Shown here in pieces: positions 1 through 8,832 of a stretch of DNA of 64,000 nt. Positions within the stretch are counted from its first letter, which is position 1, and every line of letters starts with the position of its first letter. This stretch comes from an uncultured Tropicimonas sp. (GTDB lineage Bacteria; Pseudomonadota; Alphaproteobacteria; Rhodobacterales; Rhodobacteraceae): positions 1-64,000 of the forward strand of contig CANMIP010000002.1 in assembly GCA_947497945.1 (NCBI GenBank), written 5' to 3'. A program made the translations under genes and the position numbers. Under the pieces are notes generated by a model. It ran no database searches and had not been told where the DNA came from. It saw only the letters and a list, made by a program, of their open reading frames with translations.

Positions 1-2
1 AG

Positions 3-719
3 GAGCGGCTGGTTGCCGACATGATCGAACTGGCCAGGCAATACGGGAGCTACGGCTACCGGCGCGTTGCCGTCCTGTTGCGAGATGCAGGCTGGCAGGT
101 CAGTGACGGTCGGATTGAGCGGCTATGGCGGCGGGAGGGGCTGAAGGTGCCACCGAAACAACCGAAGAGAGGCAGGCTTTGGCTGAACGATGGGTCATGC
201 GTCCGACTGCAGCCTGAGTATCGCAACCATGTCTGGTCGTATGATTTCGTGCATTGCCGAACCGATGACGGCAAAGCGTTCCGAACGCTGAACATCCTGG
301 ACGAGTTCAGCCGAGAGTGCCTCACGATCCGGGTGAAGCGAAAGCTGAACTCGACCGATGTGATCGATGCTCTGACCGATCTCTTCATCCTGCGCGGCCC
401 CCCGGCATTTGTCCGGAGCGACAACGGCCCGGAGTTCGTAGCCAAAGACGTTCGAGCTTGGATCGAGGCAGTCGGAGCCAAAACGGCTTTCATCGAGCCG
501 GGGTCACCTTGGGAGAACGGCTACGTCGAGAGTTTCAACGCCAGAATGCGGGACGAGCTGCTCAACGGCGAGATCTTCTATTCACTGAGGGAGGCCCAAA
601 TCATCATCGAAGGCTGGAGAAGGCACTACAACACCAAGCGACCCCACAGTGCATTGGGCTACAGGCCACCGGCACCGGAAACCATCATCAAGATGGAACC
701 AAGGCCGGTCATGCACTAA
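3..719 (+). CDS. IS3-family transposase OrfB, 5'-truncated by the window edge
   Basis: C-terminal part of the DDE integrase-type transposase of an IS3-family (IS407-group-like) element. The reading frame is open from base 3, so the true start lies outside the window. An HTH_21-like segment (YGYRRVAVLLRDAGW) is followed by the rve integrase core with all three catalytic acidic residues visible: Asp in WSYDFVHC, Asp in VRSDNGPEF and Glu in GYVESFNARM. The usual closing motif YNTKRPHSALGYRPP is present and the frame ends normally. The matching OrfA is not visible here, but an OrfA scrap of the same IS type lies at 27983. The DDE core is intact, so the copy may be functional if the upstream part is complete. 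Confidence 0.9.
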   Translation, partial: ERLVADMIELARQYGSYGYRRVAVLLRDAGWQVSDGRIERLWRREGLKVPPKQPKRGRLWLNDGSCVRLQPEYRNHVWSYDFVHCRTDDGKAFRTLNILDEFSRECLTIRVKRKLNSTDVIDALTDLFILRGPPAFVRSDNGPEFVAKDVRAWIEAVGAKTAFIEPGSPWENGYVESFNARMRDELLNGEIFYSLREAQIIIEGWRRHYNTKRPHSALGYRPPAPETIIKMEPRPVMH

Positions 720-1614
720 CAATCAAACCGGACCAGTCAGATCAGGCTCCTCAACCGCCCCTCTTAGATCAGTCGGAAGTCCACTCCGTTGGCTCGGAAG
801 TCCACATCATCCCAGTGGTTCTCCCGCCGGTCGCCTATTTCCATGTGGTCCGGATTAATACACCGTCGGTTATTACACCGATGACGGATCACCTCCGTAC
901 TGTTGGCGGGACAAAGGTTGAACAAGCAGAAAACGAACCGGTAGACCCGTTCCTGACGATCGAGGAAACGAACCTTCTACGGGCCTGCCGTCTTCGTGAC
1001 GTAACTGCCGTTCTGATCAACGGTGGCGTCGTCAAGAAGGGAGTTCGCCCTCGCAAGGGCCTCCTCGTAGTTGTCTTTCAGGACATCCTCAAACCACACT
1101 CTGCCATCGTCTCGAAGTTCGATAAACTGAGGAGCGGCGATTGGCGGCTTTGTGGGGACGGTACTAGGCACGACTACAGTTACAGGATTTCTTGCCTTCA
1201 AAACCGCCAGTGGAGCACTGGTGGTTATGTCGGAGACTGTGGCATCGGTAAGCGCTGGCTTGGTTGCAACGTTGTCTTCTGCTGAGTACGTATGCCAACC
1301 AGGCGACCGAAGGCCGCCGCCGTGATCAAAGGACCACCGTCGGCCTTCAGTTTCTGAGAATTCAATCTGTCGATTTCTTCCTTCAGCACACAGAATGCTG
1401 AGTACCCTTCACGATCCGTGCGCCGAGCCAGCTGTAGTTTGCCTGCGCGCAGTTCGGCGATTATCGAACCAACGCCGATATCAGACCGGTTTTTCGCGTC
1501 CTGAATGCCCTCCCACCGTTCGTCAGAATTGTTCCATGGGGACAGCCATCTCTTGCAGTTCGGCGACCAATGCCACGCCGTCCGATACCCGCCAAGGCGA
1601 CTTGACCATAGCCC
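720..1614. other. Gene-poor stretch between two IS remnants
   Basis: No ORF here has a convincing ribosome-binding site or a recognisable product. A 74-codon minus-strand frame (977-1201, TTG start) contains a protein-like stretch (FIELRDDGRVWFEDVLKDN), but I cannot assign it and regard it as a weak candidate at best. The right end of the IS3 element should lie shortly after 719, but I could not fix its inverted repeat. Confidence 0.5.
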
Positions 1615-1776
1615 CCCGTCAAATATGACATGCGACGCTACCGGCGTCGAAACCGCATCGAGACTATGTTCGGCAGGCTCAAGGACTGGCGTCGCGTTGT
1701 CACCTGTTACGACCGGTGCCCGACAGTGTTCCTATCAGCCATCGCTCTCGCGGCGATCGTCATGTTCTGGCAATGA
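1615..1776 (+). pseudogene. IS5-family transposase remnant (C-terminal end only)
   Basis: A 53-codon scrap reads PVKYDMRRYRRRNRIETM followed by FGRLKDWRRV and LSAIALAAIVMFWQ, then a TGA stop. This is the hallmark C-terminus of IS5-family (IS427/IS1031-type) DDE transposases, with the Y-(2)-R-(3)-E-like RYRRRNRIE signature. The frame upstream of 1615 is closed by a stop, so the rest of the gene is lost. A second remnant of the same family lies in opposite orientation at 25488-25870, on the other side of the lar/sugar-acid island. Confidence 0.8.
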
Positions 1777-1903
1777 GAGGGGAACGAGTCCTGAGCCTAA
1801 TCCCAAGAGATTGCGGCATGAATCCTCCCCAGTCGGCGTTTTGCAAAACCGCTATCTGCAGTACCGGAAACTCGTTCCTTCCGGAGGCGCATGGCGTGCG
1901 TTT

Positions 1904-3190
1904 TTACTTCGACAAGAGGCGTCCGGCAGCATCGAAAACCATCTCTGAAGCAGCTCCGGCGACGGAGAGCGTTTCACTTGCGTGGACATGGTCCAGAAGC
2001 GCAGGCGAAACCCAGACCCGATGGATCTCCAAGGTATTCTTTATCCTGACGATCTTTGCCGTTGGAGGCGTCACCAGGTTGCAGGTCTTCAAGGCCACCG
2101 CGATGGCATCGTGATCCGTTTCGAGCACCATGGGCAGTTTCGCCGGTGCGAGGATCGTTGCGGTGATCGCGTTCGTGTACATCGCGCCGAGGTCGATCTT
2201 CTCGACGCAGGCGCGCGTCGAGATATCTGCGCTTCCGATTCCGACTCCATTGCCGTGCGACTGTGGCGTGACATCCAGAGCGACGATCTTCTGGATCGAC
2301 GGGGCATCGAAGCCCGGCAGCCCGGAGCCAGGGCGCCCTGTCACGTTCGGGTCCAATCCCTCGCCGCTGATGTTCTTGCCGATCTCGTCTACGATCAGGA
2401 CGTCAATTTCCGGGAATAGCAGCCGCCCGATGGAGTTCTTGGCAGTTTCCAGGAGCGCCTTCTCGCGCTCCATGATCCGGTCCGCCGGGATGATTTCAAG
2501 GTCCATCAAGTCGTCGAAGGCGTTTTCGAGGATCGCCAGGCCGAACAGCACCGGCACTTGCTCCAGCAGGGCTTCCGCTGCCTGGGGAAGGACCGCGTTG
2601 AACCGGGCAAACCCATGGCTGTGCAGGGCGACCGCGCCCTTGTGCTTTGCCAACCCGATGCTGAGCATCTTCACCAGCCCGCTTTCATACCGTGCCTTGA
2701 AGTCGGCATGGGGTTTCACCTTGTTCATCACGACGATGGCGTCGGCCTCGAAGGCGTTGCGATCCGTGTAGAGCGGTGTGCCATCGGGCAGACGGGCGAC
2801 CTCGACGACCTCCATGGAAGACCGGATTTCGGCCCCCGTCGAGGCCTCGGTGATGCCGTATCCGGCAAGCACCTTGAGCTGCCCTTCGGCGGTCGCACCG
2901 CCATGACTGCCCATTGCGGGCACGATGAAGGGATGCGCCCCTTTGGATCTTAGCCCCGCAACGAGCGCAGCGACGATCTCCACAAGGCCAGCGATGCCCC
3001 GGCTTCCGACCGTGATCGCGATGCTCTTGCCGTCAAGATCCGCGTTGTCGACCTTCTCGAGTTCGGATCGAACCCGTGCCTCGATATCGCTCAGGCGCGG
3101 ACGGTCGAAATGCTGGTCGACCGGGGTCAGGGGTGGGAAGGGATAGTCCATCCCACCCTCGATGTTCACTTTGATCGGTCCGAGATCCAT
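1904..3190 (-). CDS. LarA-like nickel-dependent hydroxyacid racemase/epimerase (DUF2088)
   Basis: A 428-residue protein of the lactate racemase (LarA) superfamily. In characterised LarA, the nickel-pincer nucleotide (NPN) bound to a Lys takes hydride from and returns it to C2 of a 2-hydroxyacid. Candidate equivalents of the LarA residues are visible: R64 (VGSRG), H96 (GSHGG), H161 (NKVKPHADF), K174 in GLVKMLSIG as the likely cofactor-tethering lysine, and H183/H190/H192. No signal peptide is seen, so it is probably cytosolic. It begins 5 nt after the dctM stop, as last gene of a TRAP operon. The larC-larE-larB cofactor genes are divergent about 3.7 kb away, which strongly supports a real NPN enzyme. 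The substrate is unknown; other LarA homologues act on malate, phenyllactate and other 2-hydroxyacids, so lactate should not be assumed. Confidence 0.82.
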   Translation of the reverse strand: MDLGPIKVNIEGGMDYPFPPLTPVDQHFDRPRLSDIEARVRSELEKVDNADLDGKSIAITVGSRGIAGLVEIVAALVAGLRSKGAHPFIVPAMGSHGGATAEGQLKVLAGYGITEASTGAEIRSSMEVVEVARLPDGTPLYTDRNAFEADAIVVMNKVKPHADFKARYESGLVKMLSIGLAKHKGAVALHSHGFARFNAVLPQAAEALLEQVPVLFGLAILENAFDDLMDLEIIPADRIMEREKALLETAKNSIGRLLFPEIDVLIVDEIGKNISGEGLDPNVTGRPGSGLPGFDAPSIQKIVALDVTPQSHGNGVGIGSADISTRACVEKIDLGAMYTNAITATILAPAKLPMVLETDHDAIAVALKTCNLVTPPTAKIVRIKNTLEIHRVWVSPALLDHVHASETLSVAGAASEMVFDAAGRLLSK

Positions 3191-3194
3191 GGCG

Positions 3195-4478
3195 TCAATA
3201 CAGCGACGGAAGCGCCAGCGAGATCGCCGGTATGTAGGTAATCAGCATCAGCAACACGATCATGCCAGCAAAGAAAGGCAGGATCGCCTTGCTGAGTTTC
3301 TCGATGGTAACGCCCGAGATACTGCTCGCCACGAAGAGGTTCACACCAAGCGGCGGCGTACAGAACCCGATCGCGAGATTGACCGTCATGATGACGCCGA
3401 AGGCGATCGGATCGACCCCGAGGGCAACGGTCACCGGCAGCAGGATTGGGGTCATGATGATGATCGAGGAGATCGTTTCCATGAACATCCCGATGACCAG
3501 CAGCATGAGGTTGATCAGCAGGAGTATGATGATCGGGTTGTCGGAAAGAGACGTGAGCCACATGGCGAGATCCGAGGGAATTCGGGCAAGCGTGATGACG
3601 CGACCGAATGCGGTTGCCATGATGACCAGGATCAGGATCGTACCGCTGGTCGTTGCGCTGCTGGCCAGAAGGTCGGGCAGATCCTTGAAGCGGATATCCC
3701 GGTAGACGAACAGGCCGACAAAGGCGGCATAGAGGACAGCGACCGCCCCGGCCTCGGTGGGCGTGAAGATGCCGCTGTAGATGCCCCCCAAAATAATCAC
3801 CGGGACAAGGAGCGCCCAGACGGATTCGCGAAAGCTCACCGCCACGTGTTTCGGTGAGAAATCCTTTGTCGACTCTGCGATGGTCTCGTTGCCTCGCAAC
3901 AGGAAACGGGCGACGAGCATGAACATGATGGCGAACAGGACACCGGGGATCACGCCGGCCAGGAACAGCTTGCCGATCGATACCTCGGCCGTCACCCCGT
4001 AGATGATGAAGGGGATGCTGGGCGGGATCATCACGCCGATCATGCCCGAAGCCGCCGTGAGAGAGGCGCTGAAGCGCCGCTCGTAGCCGACCTTTTCCAT
4101 CTCGGGGATGAGGTTGGAGCCGATGGCGGCGACCGTTGCCGGCGACGAGCCGGAAATGGCCGCGAAGAAAACCGAGGCAAGCACGTTCACATAGGCGAGG
4201 CCGGCGCGGATATGGCCGATGAGCGAGTTGGCGAAGCCGACCAACCGGCGGGACATGCCGCCCTTCTGCATCACGTCCCCAGCGAGGATGAACAGCGGAA
4301 CGGCGATCAGGGGGAAAGAATCCGCCCCGGTCACGACCGATCGGGCGAGGAGGGCCATCGGCGGCGCTCCGTCCACGAAGAGCATCACACTCATGGTTGC
4401 GATCCCGAGGCAGATGCCGATGGGGACACTGATGAGCAGGCAGACAAACAAAACGGAGAAGAGGACGAGGGCAATCAT
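3195..4478 (-). CDS. dctM: TRAP transporter large permease (DctM-type), system 1
   Basis: A 427-residue, highly hydrophobic inner-membrane protein with the length and repeat architecture of DctM (about 12 membrane segments), which forms the Na+-coupled translocation pathway of TRAP importers. Typical family segments are visible: AAISGSSPATVAAIG near the first third, IPPSIPFIIYG, GIFTPTEAGAVAVLYA, and near the C-terminus a FCTPPLGVNLFV motif. It starts 1 nt after the dctQ stop and its stop lies 4 nt before the larA-like start, so the four genes form a tight operon. It presumably imports the substrate or product of the LarA-like enzyme. Confidence 0.95.
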   Translation of the reverse strand: MIALVLFSVLFVCLLISVPIGICLGIATMSVMLFVDGAPPMALLARSVVTGADSFPLIAVPLFILAGDVMQKGGMSRRLVGFANSLIGHIRAGLAYVNVLASVFFAAISGSSPATVAAIGSNLIPEMEKVGYERRFSASLTAASGMIGVMIPPSIPFIIYGVTAEVSIGKLFLAGVIPGVLFAIMFMLVARFLLRGNETIAESTKDFSPKHVAVSFRESVWALLVPVIILGGIYSGIFTPTEAGAVAVLYAAFVGLFVYRDIRFKDLPDLLASSATTSGTILILVIMATAFGRVITLARIPSDLAMWLTSLSDNPIIILLLINLMLLVIGMFMETISSIIIMTPILLPVTVALGVDPIAFGVIMTVNLAIGFCTPPLGVNLFVASSISGVTIEKLSKAILPFFAGMIVLLMLITYIPAISLALPSLY

Positions 4479-4479
4479 C

Positions 4480-4974
4480 TCAGTCGAGGCCTCCGGATTC
4501 TGGAAGTGGGGTGCGAAGCAGCGGGATCAGGTGCTGGATGACCCGGATCGAGGACAGCAGCGCGCCGATCGGGGCCGAGGCATAGAGGATGGGAATGGGA
4601 AGCCCGAGGACGACGGATTTCTGGCTGGCAACGAAAGGCTTCAGGATGAGCTTCAGGCATTCAACGGTCAGCACGCTGAAAAAGGTCAGGATCAGCAGGC
4701 TGACCAGGATGGCCATCACACGACGCCCCGTGGGGCCAAACATGTCGACCAGGACCGTGATGCGGATATGCTCACCGCGCTTGAAGGCAAGGCTGACGGA
4801 GATCCAGACGAACCAGACGAACAACCAGAGCGTCAGTTCCTCTCCCCAGGACAGCGACGCGTTCAGGACGTATCGCATGAAGACATTGCCGGCGATCAGG
4901 GCAACGATTGACGCAAGCAGAACGGCGCTCAGCACGCGCTCGGCATTGGCGTCGAGCCATTTCAGAAATGCCAC
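4480..4974 (-). CDS. dctQ: TRAP transporter small permease (DctQ-type), system 1
   Basis: A 164-residue protein with four predicted membrane segments, the accessory membrane subunit of a TRAP importer. The family pattern F(M)RYV followed by WGEEL and LFVWFVWIS is seen in the N-terminal half. I chose the GTG at 4974 because GGGAGGGG lies 4 nt upstream of it; the longer frame with ATG at 5007 has no such signal and would begin inside a hairpin (4997-5018). It sits between dctP and dctM in the usual P-Q-M order. Confidence 0.88.
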   Translation of the reverse strand: MAFLKWLDANAERVLSAVLLASIVALIAGNVFMRYVLNASLSWGEELTLWLFVWFVWISVSLAFKRGEHIRITVLVDMFGPTGRRVMAILVSLLILTFFSVLTVECLKLILKPFVASQKSVVLGLPIPILYASAPIGALLSSIRVIQHLIPLLRTPLPESGGLD

Positions 4975-4996
4975 GGGTCCCCTCCCTGTATGTGGC

Positions 4997-5018
4997 GAGC
5001 GCCCCATTCGGGGCGCCC
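4997..5018 (-). terminator. Hairpin in the dctP-dctQ intergenic gap
   Basis: GAGCGCCCC and GGGGCGCCC form a 9-bp stem (one G-U pair) around ATTC, 17 nt after the dctP stop and without a T-run. It resembles the 3' stabilising or attenuating hairpins found after the other five binding-protein genes of this window and would favour excess DctP over membrane subunits. Confidence 0.55.
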
Positions 5019-5034
5019 GGTTGGATTTGAGAGG

Positions 5035-6033
5035 TCAGCTTCCGCTTTCGGCGGCCACTGCGGCCACCCATGCATCATAGGCCTCGGCACCAACTGTATC
5101 GCGGTACTCGGCGCGGACGCTTTCGGTCTTCTCGGCGAAAACGGCACGCTCTTCGGGGCTCAGTTCGACGACGTTCACGCCGGCATCCCGGATCTTCTGG
5201 AGCTGGCCGGCTTCTTCCCCATTCACCAGCTCTTGCTGGTAGGCCGAGGCCGCCGCCATCGACTCCTGCACGAGCGCCTGATGCTCTTCCGACAGGCTTG
5301 CGAAGAAGTCCTGGCTGATCACCGGGATGTAGACAGTGAAGACATGCCCGGTCAGGGACACATGCTTCTGCACCTCGTAGAAACGCTGCGAGTCGATCAG
5401 CGCAATCGGGTTTTCCTGACCGTCGATGACGCCCTGCTGAAGCGCCGAATAGACCTCTCCGAAGTTCATCGGGGTCGGGTTCGCGCCCAGGGTGGTAAAG
5501 GTGTCCACATGCGCCGGAACCTTCATCGTGCGCAGCTTCACCCCATCCAGATCCTCGGGGGTCTTGATCGGGCGGACATTGTTGGTGACATGCCGCAGGC
5601 CGTTTTCCAGCCAGCCAAGGCCAACCAGGCCCTGGTTCTGCAGGCGCCCCAGCATTGCGTCGCCGGTCTCGCTTTCGAACGTCGCGAGCGCGATGTCCTT
5701 GCTGGAATACATGTAGGGCAGCTCGATCACGGCAAAGGCAGGATCCCAGCCGGCAAAGAAAGACGAGGGCGGCACGGCCATTTCCAGAACGCCGGTCTGA
5801 ACGCCTTCGATCATTTCGCGATCCGGCCCCATCTGCGAGGAGGGGAAGATCTGAACATCGATCTCGCCGCCGGAGCCGGCTTCGACCAGCTCCTCAAATT
5901 TCAGCAGCGCGCGATGCATGTGATATTGCTCATTCGCGCCATGGCCCACCTTGATAACGGTTTCGGCATAAGCGGCAGCGGACAGGCTGAGCGAGACGAT
6001 TGCGCCAAGCGCAAGTGTGGATTTTCCGAACAA
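5035..6033 (-). CDS. dctP: TRAP transporter substrate-binding protein (DctP-type), system 1
   Basis: A 332-residue periplasmic binding protein that captures an organic acid and delivers it to DctQM. The Sec signal peptide is clear (FGKSTLALGAIVSLSLSAAA, cleavage near AYA-ET). Family features include LGANPTPMNFGEVYSALQQG, where the conserved Arg (LRTMKVP) and Asn residues bind the carboxylate, and VIDGQENP. The start is an unusual TTG at 6033, supported by a GGGAGG ribosome-binding site; no ATG is available nearby. First gene of the dctP-Q-M-larA operon, divergent from gntR-larCEB. Co-location with a racemase suggests that the ligand is a chiral 2-hydroxyacid, which is inference. Confidence 0.93.
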   Translation of the reverse strand: MFGKSTLALGAIVSLSLSAAAYAETVIKVGHGANEQYHMHRALLKFEELVEAGSGGEIDVQIFPSSQMGPDREMIEGVQTGVLEMAVPPSSFFAGWDPAFAVIELPYMYSSKDIALATFESETGDAMLGRLQNQGLVGLGWLENGLRHVTNNVRPIKTPEDLDGVKLRTMKVPAHVDTFTTLGANPTPMNFGEVYSALQQGVIDGQENPIALIDSQRFYEVQKHVSLTGHVFTVYIPVISQDFFASLSEEHQALVQESMAAASAYQQELVNGEEAGQLQKIRDAGVNVVELSPEERAVFAEKTESVRAEYRDTVGAEAYDAWVAAVAAESGS

Positions 6034-6073
6034 TTGATCCTCCCTGGGTTCGAGCCGAAGCGGTCAGGCTTCT

Positions 6074-6099
6074 TGGCTGGTGTGTGGTATATCAGATAG
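6074..6099 (+). promoter_or_regulatory. Candidate GntR operator, copy 1 (lar/TRAP divergent promoter region)
   Basis: The 140-nt gap between dctP and gntR contains TTGGCTGGTGTGTG followed by GTATATCAGATA. This element recurs 5.4 kb away (11495-11520) between the second gntR and the lactonase gene with 20 of 26 positions identical. Because each copy lies upstream of a gene for a closely similar FCD-GntR regulator, it is a good candidate for their common operator. It also contains a TTGGCT element that could act as a -35 box toward gntR-larCEB. Confidence 0.6.
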
Positions 6100-6173
6100 A
6101 GTATAGAAATCAACGTCGATCTTTGCTAAACTGCCTGTGTCACTTCGAACCGGTCGAAAAAAGGAATGCGCCC

Positions 6174-6863
6174 ATGCAGATCAAGCGTCCCGTTTCCTTG
6201 GGAAAAATGGCCGAGGACCGGATCCGGACCGGAATCGTTCGTGGCGAGTTTCAACTTGGCGAATCCCTGCAGGAAAACCGACTCTCCGCGAGTTTCGGCA
6301 TCAGCAAGACCCCGATTCGGGAGGCACTCGCGGCGCTCGGGCGGCAAGGCCTGGTGGAGTTCTTTCCGAACCGGGGCGCGTTTGTCTTCACCCTGGACCA
6401 GGAAGAGGCCCGGCAGCTCTGCCGGTATCGGCTGATGCTGGAGAACAGGGCGCTTGAGCTGTCCAACACGCTTGACCATGACGGGCTGGTGGGCGCGCTC
6501 GAAACGGTCTGCGAGGAAATGTCGGCGGCCCTGACCGGCGACGCGTTCGACCGTTACCTTGACCTCGACACCGAGTTTCACGACGCCTTTTTCGATTTCT
6601 GTGGCAACAAGTACCTTCGCGCCGGCTATCGCCAGATCAGCGATGTCGTGGCCACGATGCGCACCCATTTGTCCAAACGTCCCGACCGGACCGATATCTC
6701 CTATCGCGAACACCGCGCGGTGCTAGAGCACGTTCGGGAGGGCGATCTTTCGGCGGCCCGCTCCGTCCTTGAACGGCATGTGACACGCGGCGAACGCTCC
6801 TACATTGATCTTGTCGGCGAGCGACAGGGTGCCGACGGAACCGCCGGATCGGGCCGGGTCTGA
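6174..6863 (+). CDS. FCD-family GntR transcriptional regulator of the lar/TRAP locus
   Basis: A 229-residue regulator with an N-terminal winged helix (about residues 10-75, containing FGISKTPIREALAALGRQGL) and a C-terminal FCD ligand domain whose metal-site residues are visible (LDTEFHDAFF, RTHLSKRP, YREHRAVLEHV, ERHV). Members usually repress uptake and catabolism genes and are released by an organic acid. The ATG at 6174 has AAGGA 8 nt upstream; the open frame further upstream is not used. It leads the gntR-larC-larE-larB operon and faces dctPQM-larA. The GntR at 10732 is strikingly similar in the FCD half. Confidence 0.92.
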   Translation: MQIKRPVSLGKMAEDRIRTGIVRGEFQLGESLQENRLSASFGISKTPIREALAALGRQGLVEFFPNRGAFVFTLDQEEARQLCRYRLMLENRALELSNTLDHDGLVGALETVCEEMSAALTGDAFDRYLDLDTEFHDAFFDFCGNKYLRAGYRQISDVVATMRTHLSKRPDRTDISYREHRAVLEHVREGDLSAARSVLERHVTRGERSYIDLVGERQGADGTAGSGRV

Positions 6864-8047
6864 TGCATATTCACCTTGATCTCCTGGGCGGTCTTGCAGG
6901 CGACATGTTTATTGCGACGATGCTGGATCTGCGGCCCGACCTCACGGAGCGCGCGCTGTCCGTCGCGGAGGAGCTGGGCCTGAGAGACAGGGTGCGTGTC
7001 GCGTGCAAACCGCACAAGGTCAGTGGGTTCACCGGCAGGCAGGTCTCGGTGACCTTGTGCGGGAGCAATGGCGCCGAGCATCATCACAGGAATTTTCGAG
7101 ACATTCGCACCTTGATCGAGACATCCCGGCTCGCGACCGGCGAGAAGGCCCGCTCGCTGGATATATTTGGCCATCTGGCGCGTGCCGAGGCCAAGGTGCA
7201 CGGGGTCTCTCCTGACGCGGTGCATTTCCACGAGGTTGGCGCGCTGGATTCGATCATCGATATCGTCACTGCGGCCCGCATCCTCGAGACCATTGGGTCC
7301 TGCAGCTGGTCGGCGAGCCCGATCCCGACCGGATCGGGGCGTGTGCAGTGCCAACACGGGATCATTCCGGTTCCGGCCCCGGCGACGATATTGCTGCTCG
7401 AGGGCATGCAGCTTGTGGATGACGGCATTCCCGGCGAGCGTGTGACCCCCACCGGGGCTGCCTTGCTGAAACATCTGCAACCGGCTTTCGCCGGCCCCTC
7501 GCAGCCCATGACACTGCTGGGCACGGGTGCCGGATTTGGGCATGCCACGCTCCCGGGAATTCCGAACATGCTCCGCGCGGTCCAATATGATGAAACCCAC
7601 GGGGCGCGCGCAGACCGGGTGGCGACAATTGCCTTTGAAGTCGACGACCAGACGCCGGAGGACCTGGCGACGGGGCTCGAGATATTGCGGGACCGCGCGG
7701 ATGTGCTGGACGTCTTCGTGGCTCCGGTGCTGGGCAAGAAGAACCGGCAGGCACAGCACGTCACCATCCTGGCGCACTCCGACACGGAGGATGCCGTGAT
7801 CGAGGCAGCGTTCGAACAGACGACGACGCTCGGCCTGCGTGTCCATCATACGCTCCGGCGAACCCTGGAGCGGCGAATGCATCAGGTCGGGGAAACGCGG
7901 GTCAAGGTCGCGGACAGGCCGGGAGGCGCGACGGCCAAGGCCGAGGCAGACGACCTTGCCGATGCCGCATCAACAGCGCTGTCCCGCGCCAGGCGCGCGC
8001 ATGAAGCAACGGGTACGGCCTTGCGCCGTAACGGAGGGACCCAATGA
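6863..8047 (+). CDS. larC: NPN cofactor nickel insertase LarC
   Basis: A 394-residue LarC: the CTP-dependent cyclometallase that inserts nickel into pyridinium-3,5-bisthiocarboxylic acid mononucleotide to finish the nickel-pincer nucleotide. The family start HLDLLGGLAGDMF is present, as are a histidine cluster H73-H75 (AEHHHRNF) and the conserved FHEVGALDSI (122-131). The C-terminal CTP-binding half is in the same frame, unlike the Lactobacillus plantarum gene, which is split as larC1/larC2 and joined by programmed frameshifting. The ATG overlaps the gntR stop by one base and the 3' end overlaps larE by 4 nt, implying translational coupling. Confidence 0.95.
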   Translation: MHIHLDLLGGLAGDMFIATMLDLRPDLTERALSVAEELGLRDRVRVACKPHKVSGFTGRQVSVTLCGSNGAEHHHRNFRDIRTLIETSRLATGEKARSLDIFGHLARAEAKVHGVSPDAVHFHEVGALDSIIDIVTAARILETIGSCSWSASPIPTGSGRVQCQHGIIPVPAPATILLLEGMQLVDDGIPGERVTPTGAALLKHLQPAFAGPSQPMTLLGTGAGFGHATLPGIPNMLRAVQYDETHGARADRVATIAFEVDDQTPEDLATGLEILRDRADVLDVFVAPVLGKKNRQAQHVTILAHSDTEDAVIEAAFEQTTTLGLRVHHTLRRTLERRMHQVGETRVKVADRPGGATAKAEADDLADAASTALSRARRAHEATGTALRRNGGTQ

Positions 8048-8832
8048 GCATCTCGGCCCTGCAATCGGTTCTTGACGATATCGGCCCCGCAACCATCGCG
8101 GTCAGCGGCGGGGTCGACAGCATGACCCTTGCCGCTTTGGCCTGCGACCGGCACGAAGCGAGCATTGTCTGCCACGCTGTCTCACCCGCGGTCCCGGAGC
8201 GGGCCACGCGGCGCGTCAAGGCGCTCGCGCAAAGCCGGGGGTGGAACCTCGCGATCCTCGATGCGGGCGAATTTGCGGATTCCGATTACCGGTCCAATCC
8301 GGTCAATCGCTGTTTCTTCTGCAAGACCCGGCTCTATGGATCCATCGCGCGCCGGTCCGACCTGCCCGTACTCTCGGGAACCAATCTCGATGATCTGCAG
8401 GATTTTCGACCCGGGCTCGAGGCCGCGCGCATGCACGCGGTGCGCCATCCCTTCGTGGACGCGGACATGCGCAAGAGTGACGTCCGCGCAGTTGCCCGTC
8501 AGTTGGGATTGGCGGAGATTTCCGATCTTCCCGCATCCCCCTGCCTGTCCAGCCGGGTCACCACCGGTCTCCCGATCGAGGCTGACGACCTGAAGGTGAT
8601 CGAACGGATCGAAGACGCGGCGCGGGCTGTTCTGGGAGAGGTGACGCTCCGATGCCGGCTCACACCGAACGGGTTCCAGCTTGCCGTCGACGAGGCTGTT
8701 CTGGCGTCGCTGAGCACCGCGACTGCCGAAGAACTGTCCGACCGGGTGTCCCACTTGCTTCGCCCGCAGGATCAATATGTCGGATTGTGGCGATACAAAA
8801 AGGGCAGCGCCTTTGTGGGGGCGCCGGCATGA
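8044..8832 (+). CDS. larE: NPN cofactor sulfur insertase LarE (PP-loop ATPase)
   Basis: A 262-residue ATP-dependent sulfur insertase that converts the two carboxyls of the pyridinium dicarboxylate intermediate to thiocarboxylates. The PP-loop SGGVDS lies at residues 21-26, a CFFCK motif at 90-94 and SPCLSSR at 166-171. C167 matches the position of the sacrificial cysteine (Cys176) of the L. plantarum enzyme, so this may be the cysteine-sacrificing rather than the [4Fe-4S]-recycling type; that reading is inference. Start ATG overlaps the larC end; the stop overlaps the larB start (ATGA). Confidence 0.95.
   Translation: MSISALQSVLDDIGPATIAVSGGVDSMTLAALACDRHEASIVCHAVSPAVPERATRRVKALAQSRGWNLAILDAGEFADSDYRSNPVNRCFFCKTRLYGSIARRSDLPVLSGTNLDDLQDFRPGLEAARMHAVRHPFVDADMRKSDVRAVARQLGLAEISDLPASPCLSSRVTTGLPIEADDLKVIERIEDAARAVLGEVTLRCRLTPNGFQLAVDEAVLASLSTATAEELSDRVSHLLRPQDQYVGLWRYKKGSAFVGAPA

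Noticed and set aside
4975-5007. N-terminal extension of DctQ from ATG 5007
   Set aside because: No ribosome-binding site there, and the extension coincides with a hairpin; GTG 4974 has GGGAGGGG in ideal position.
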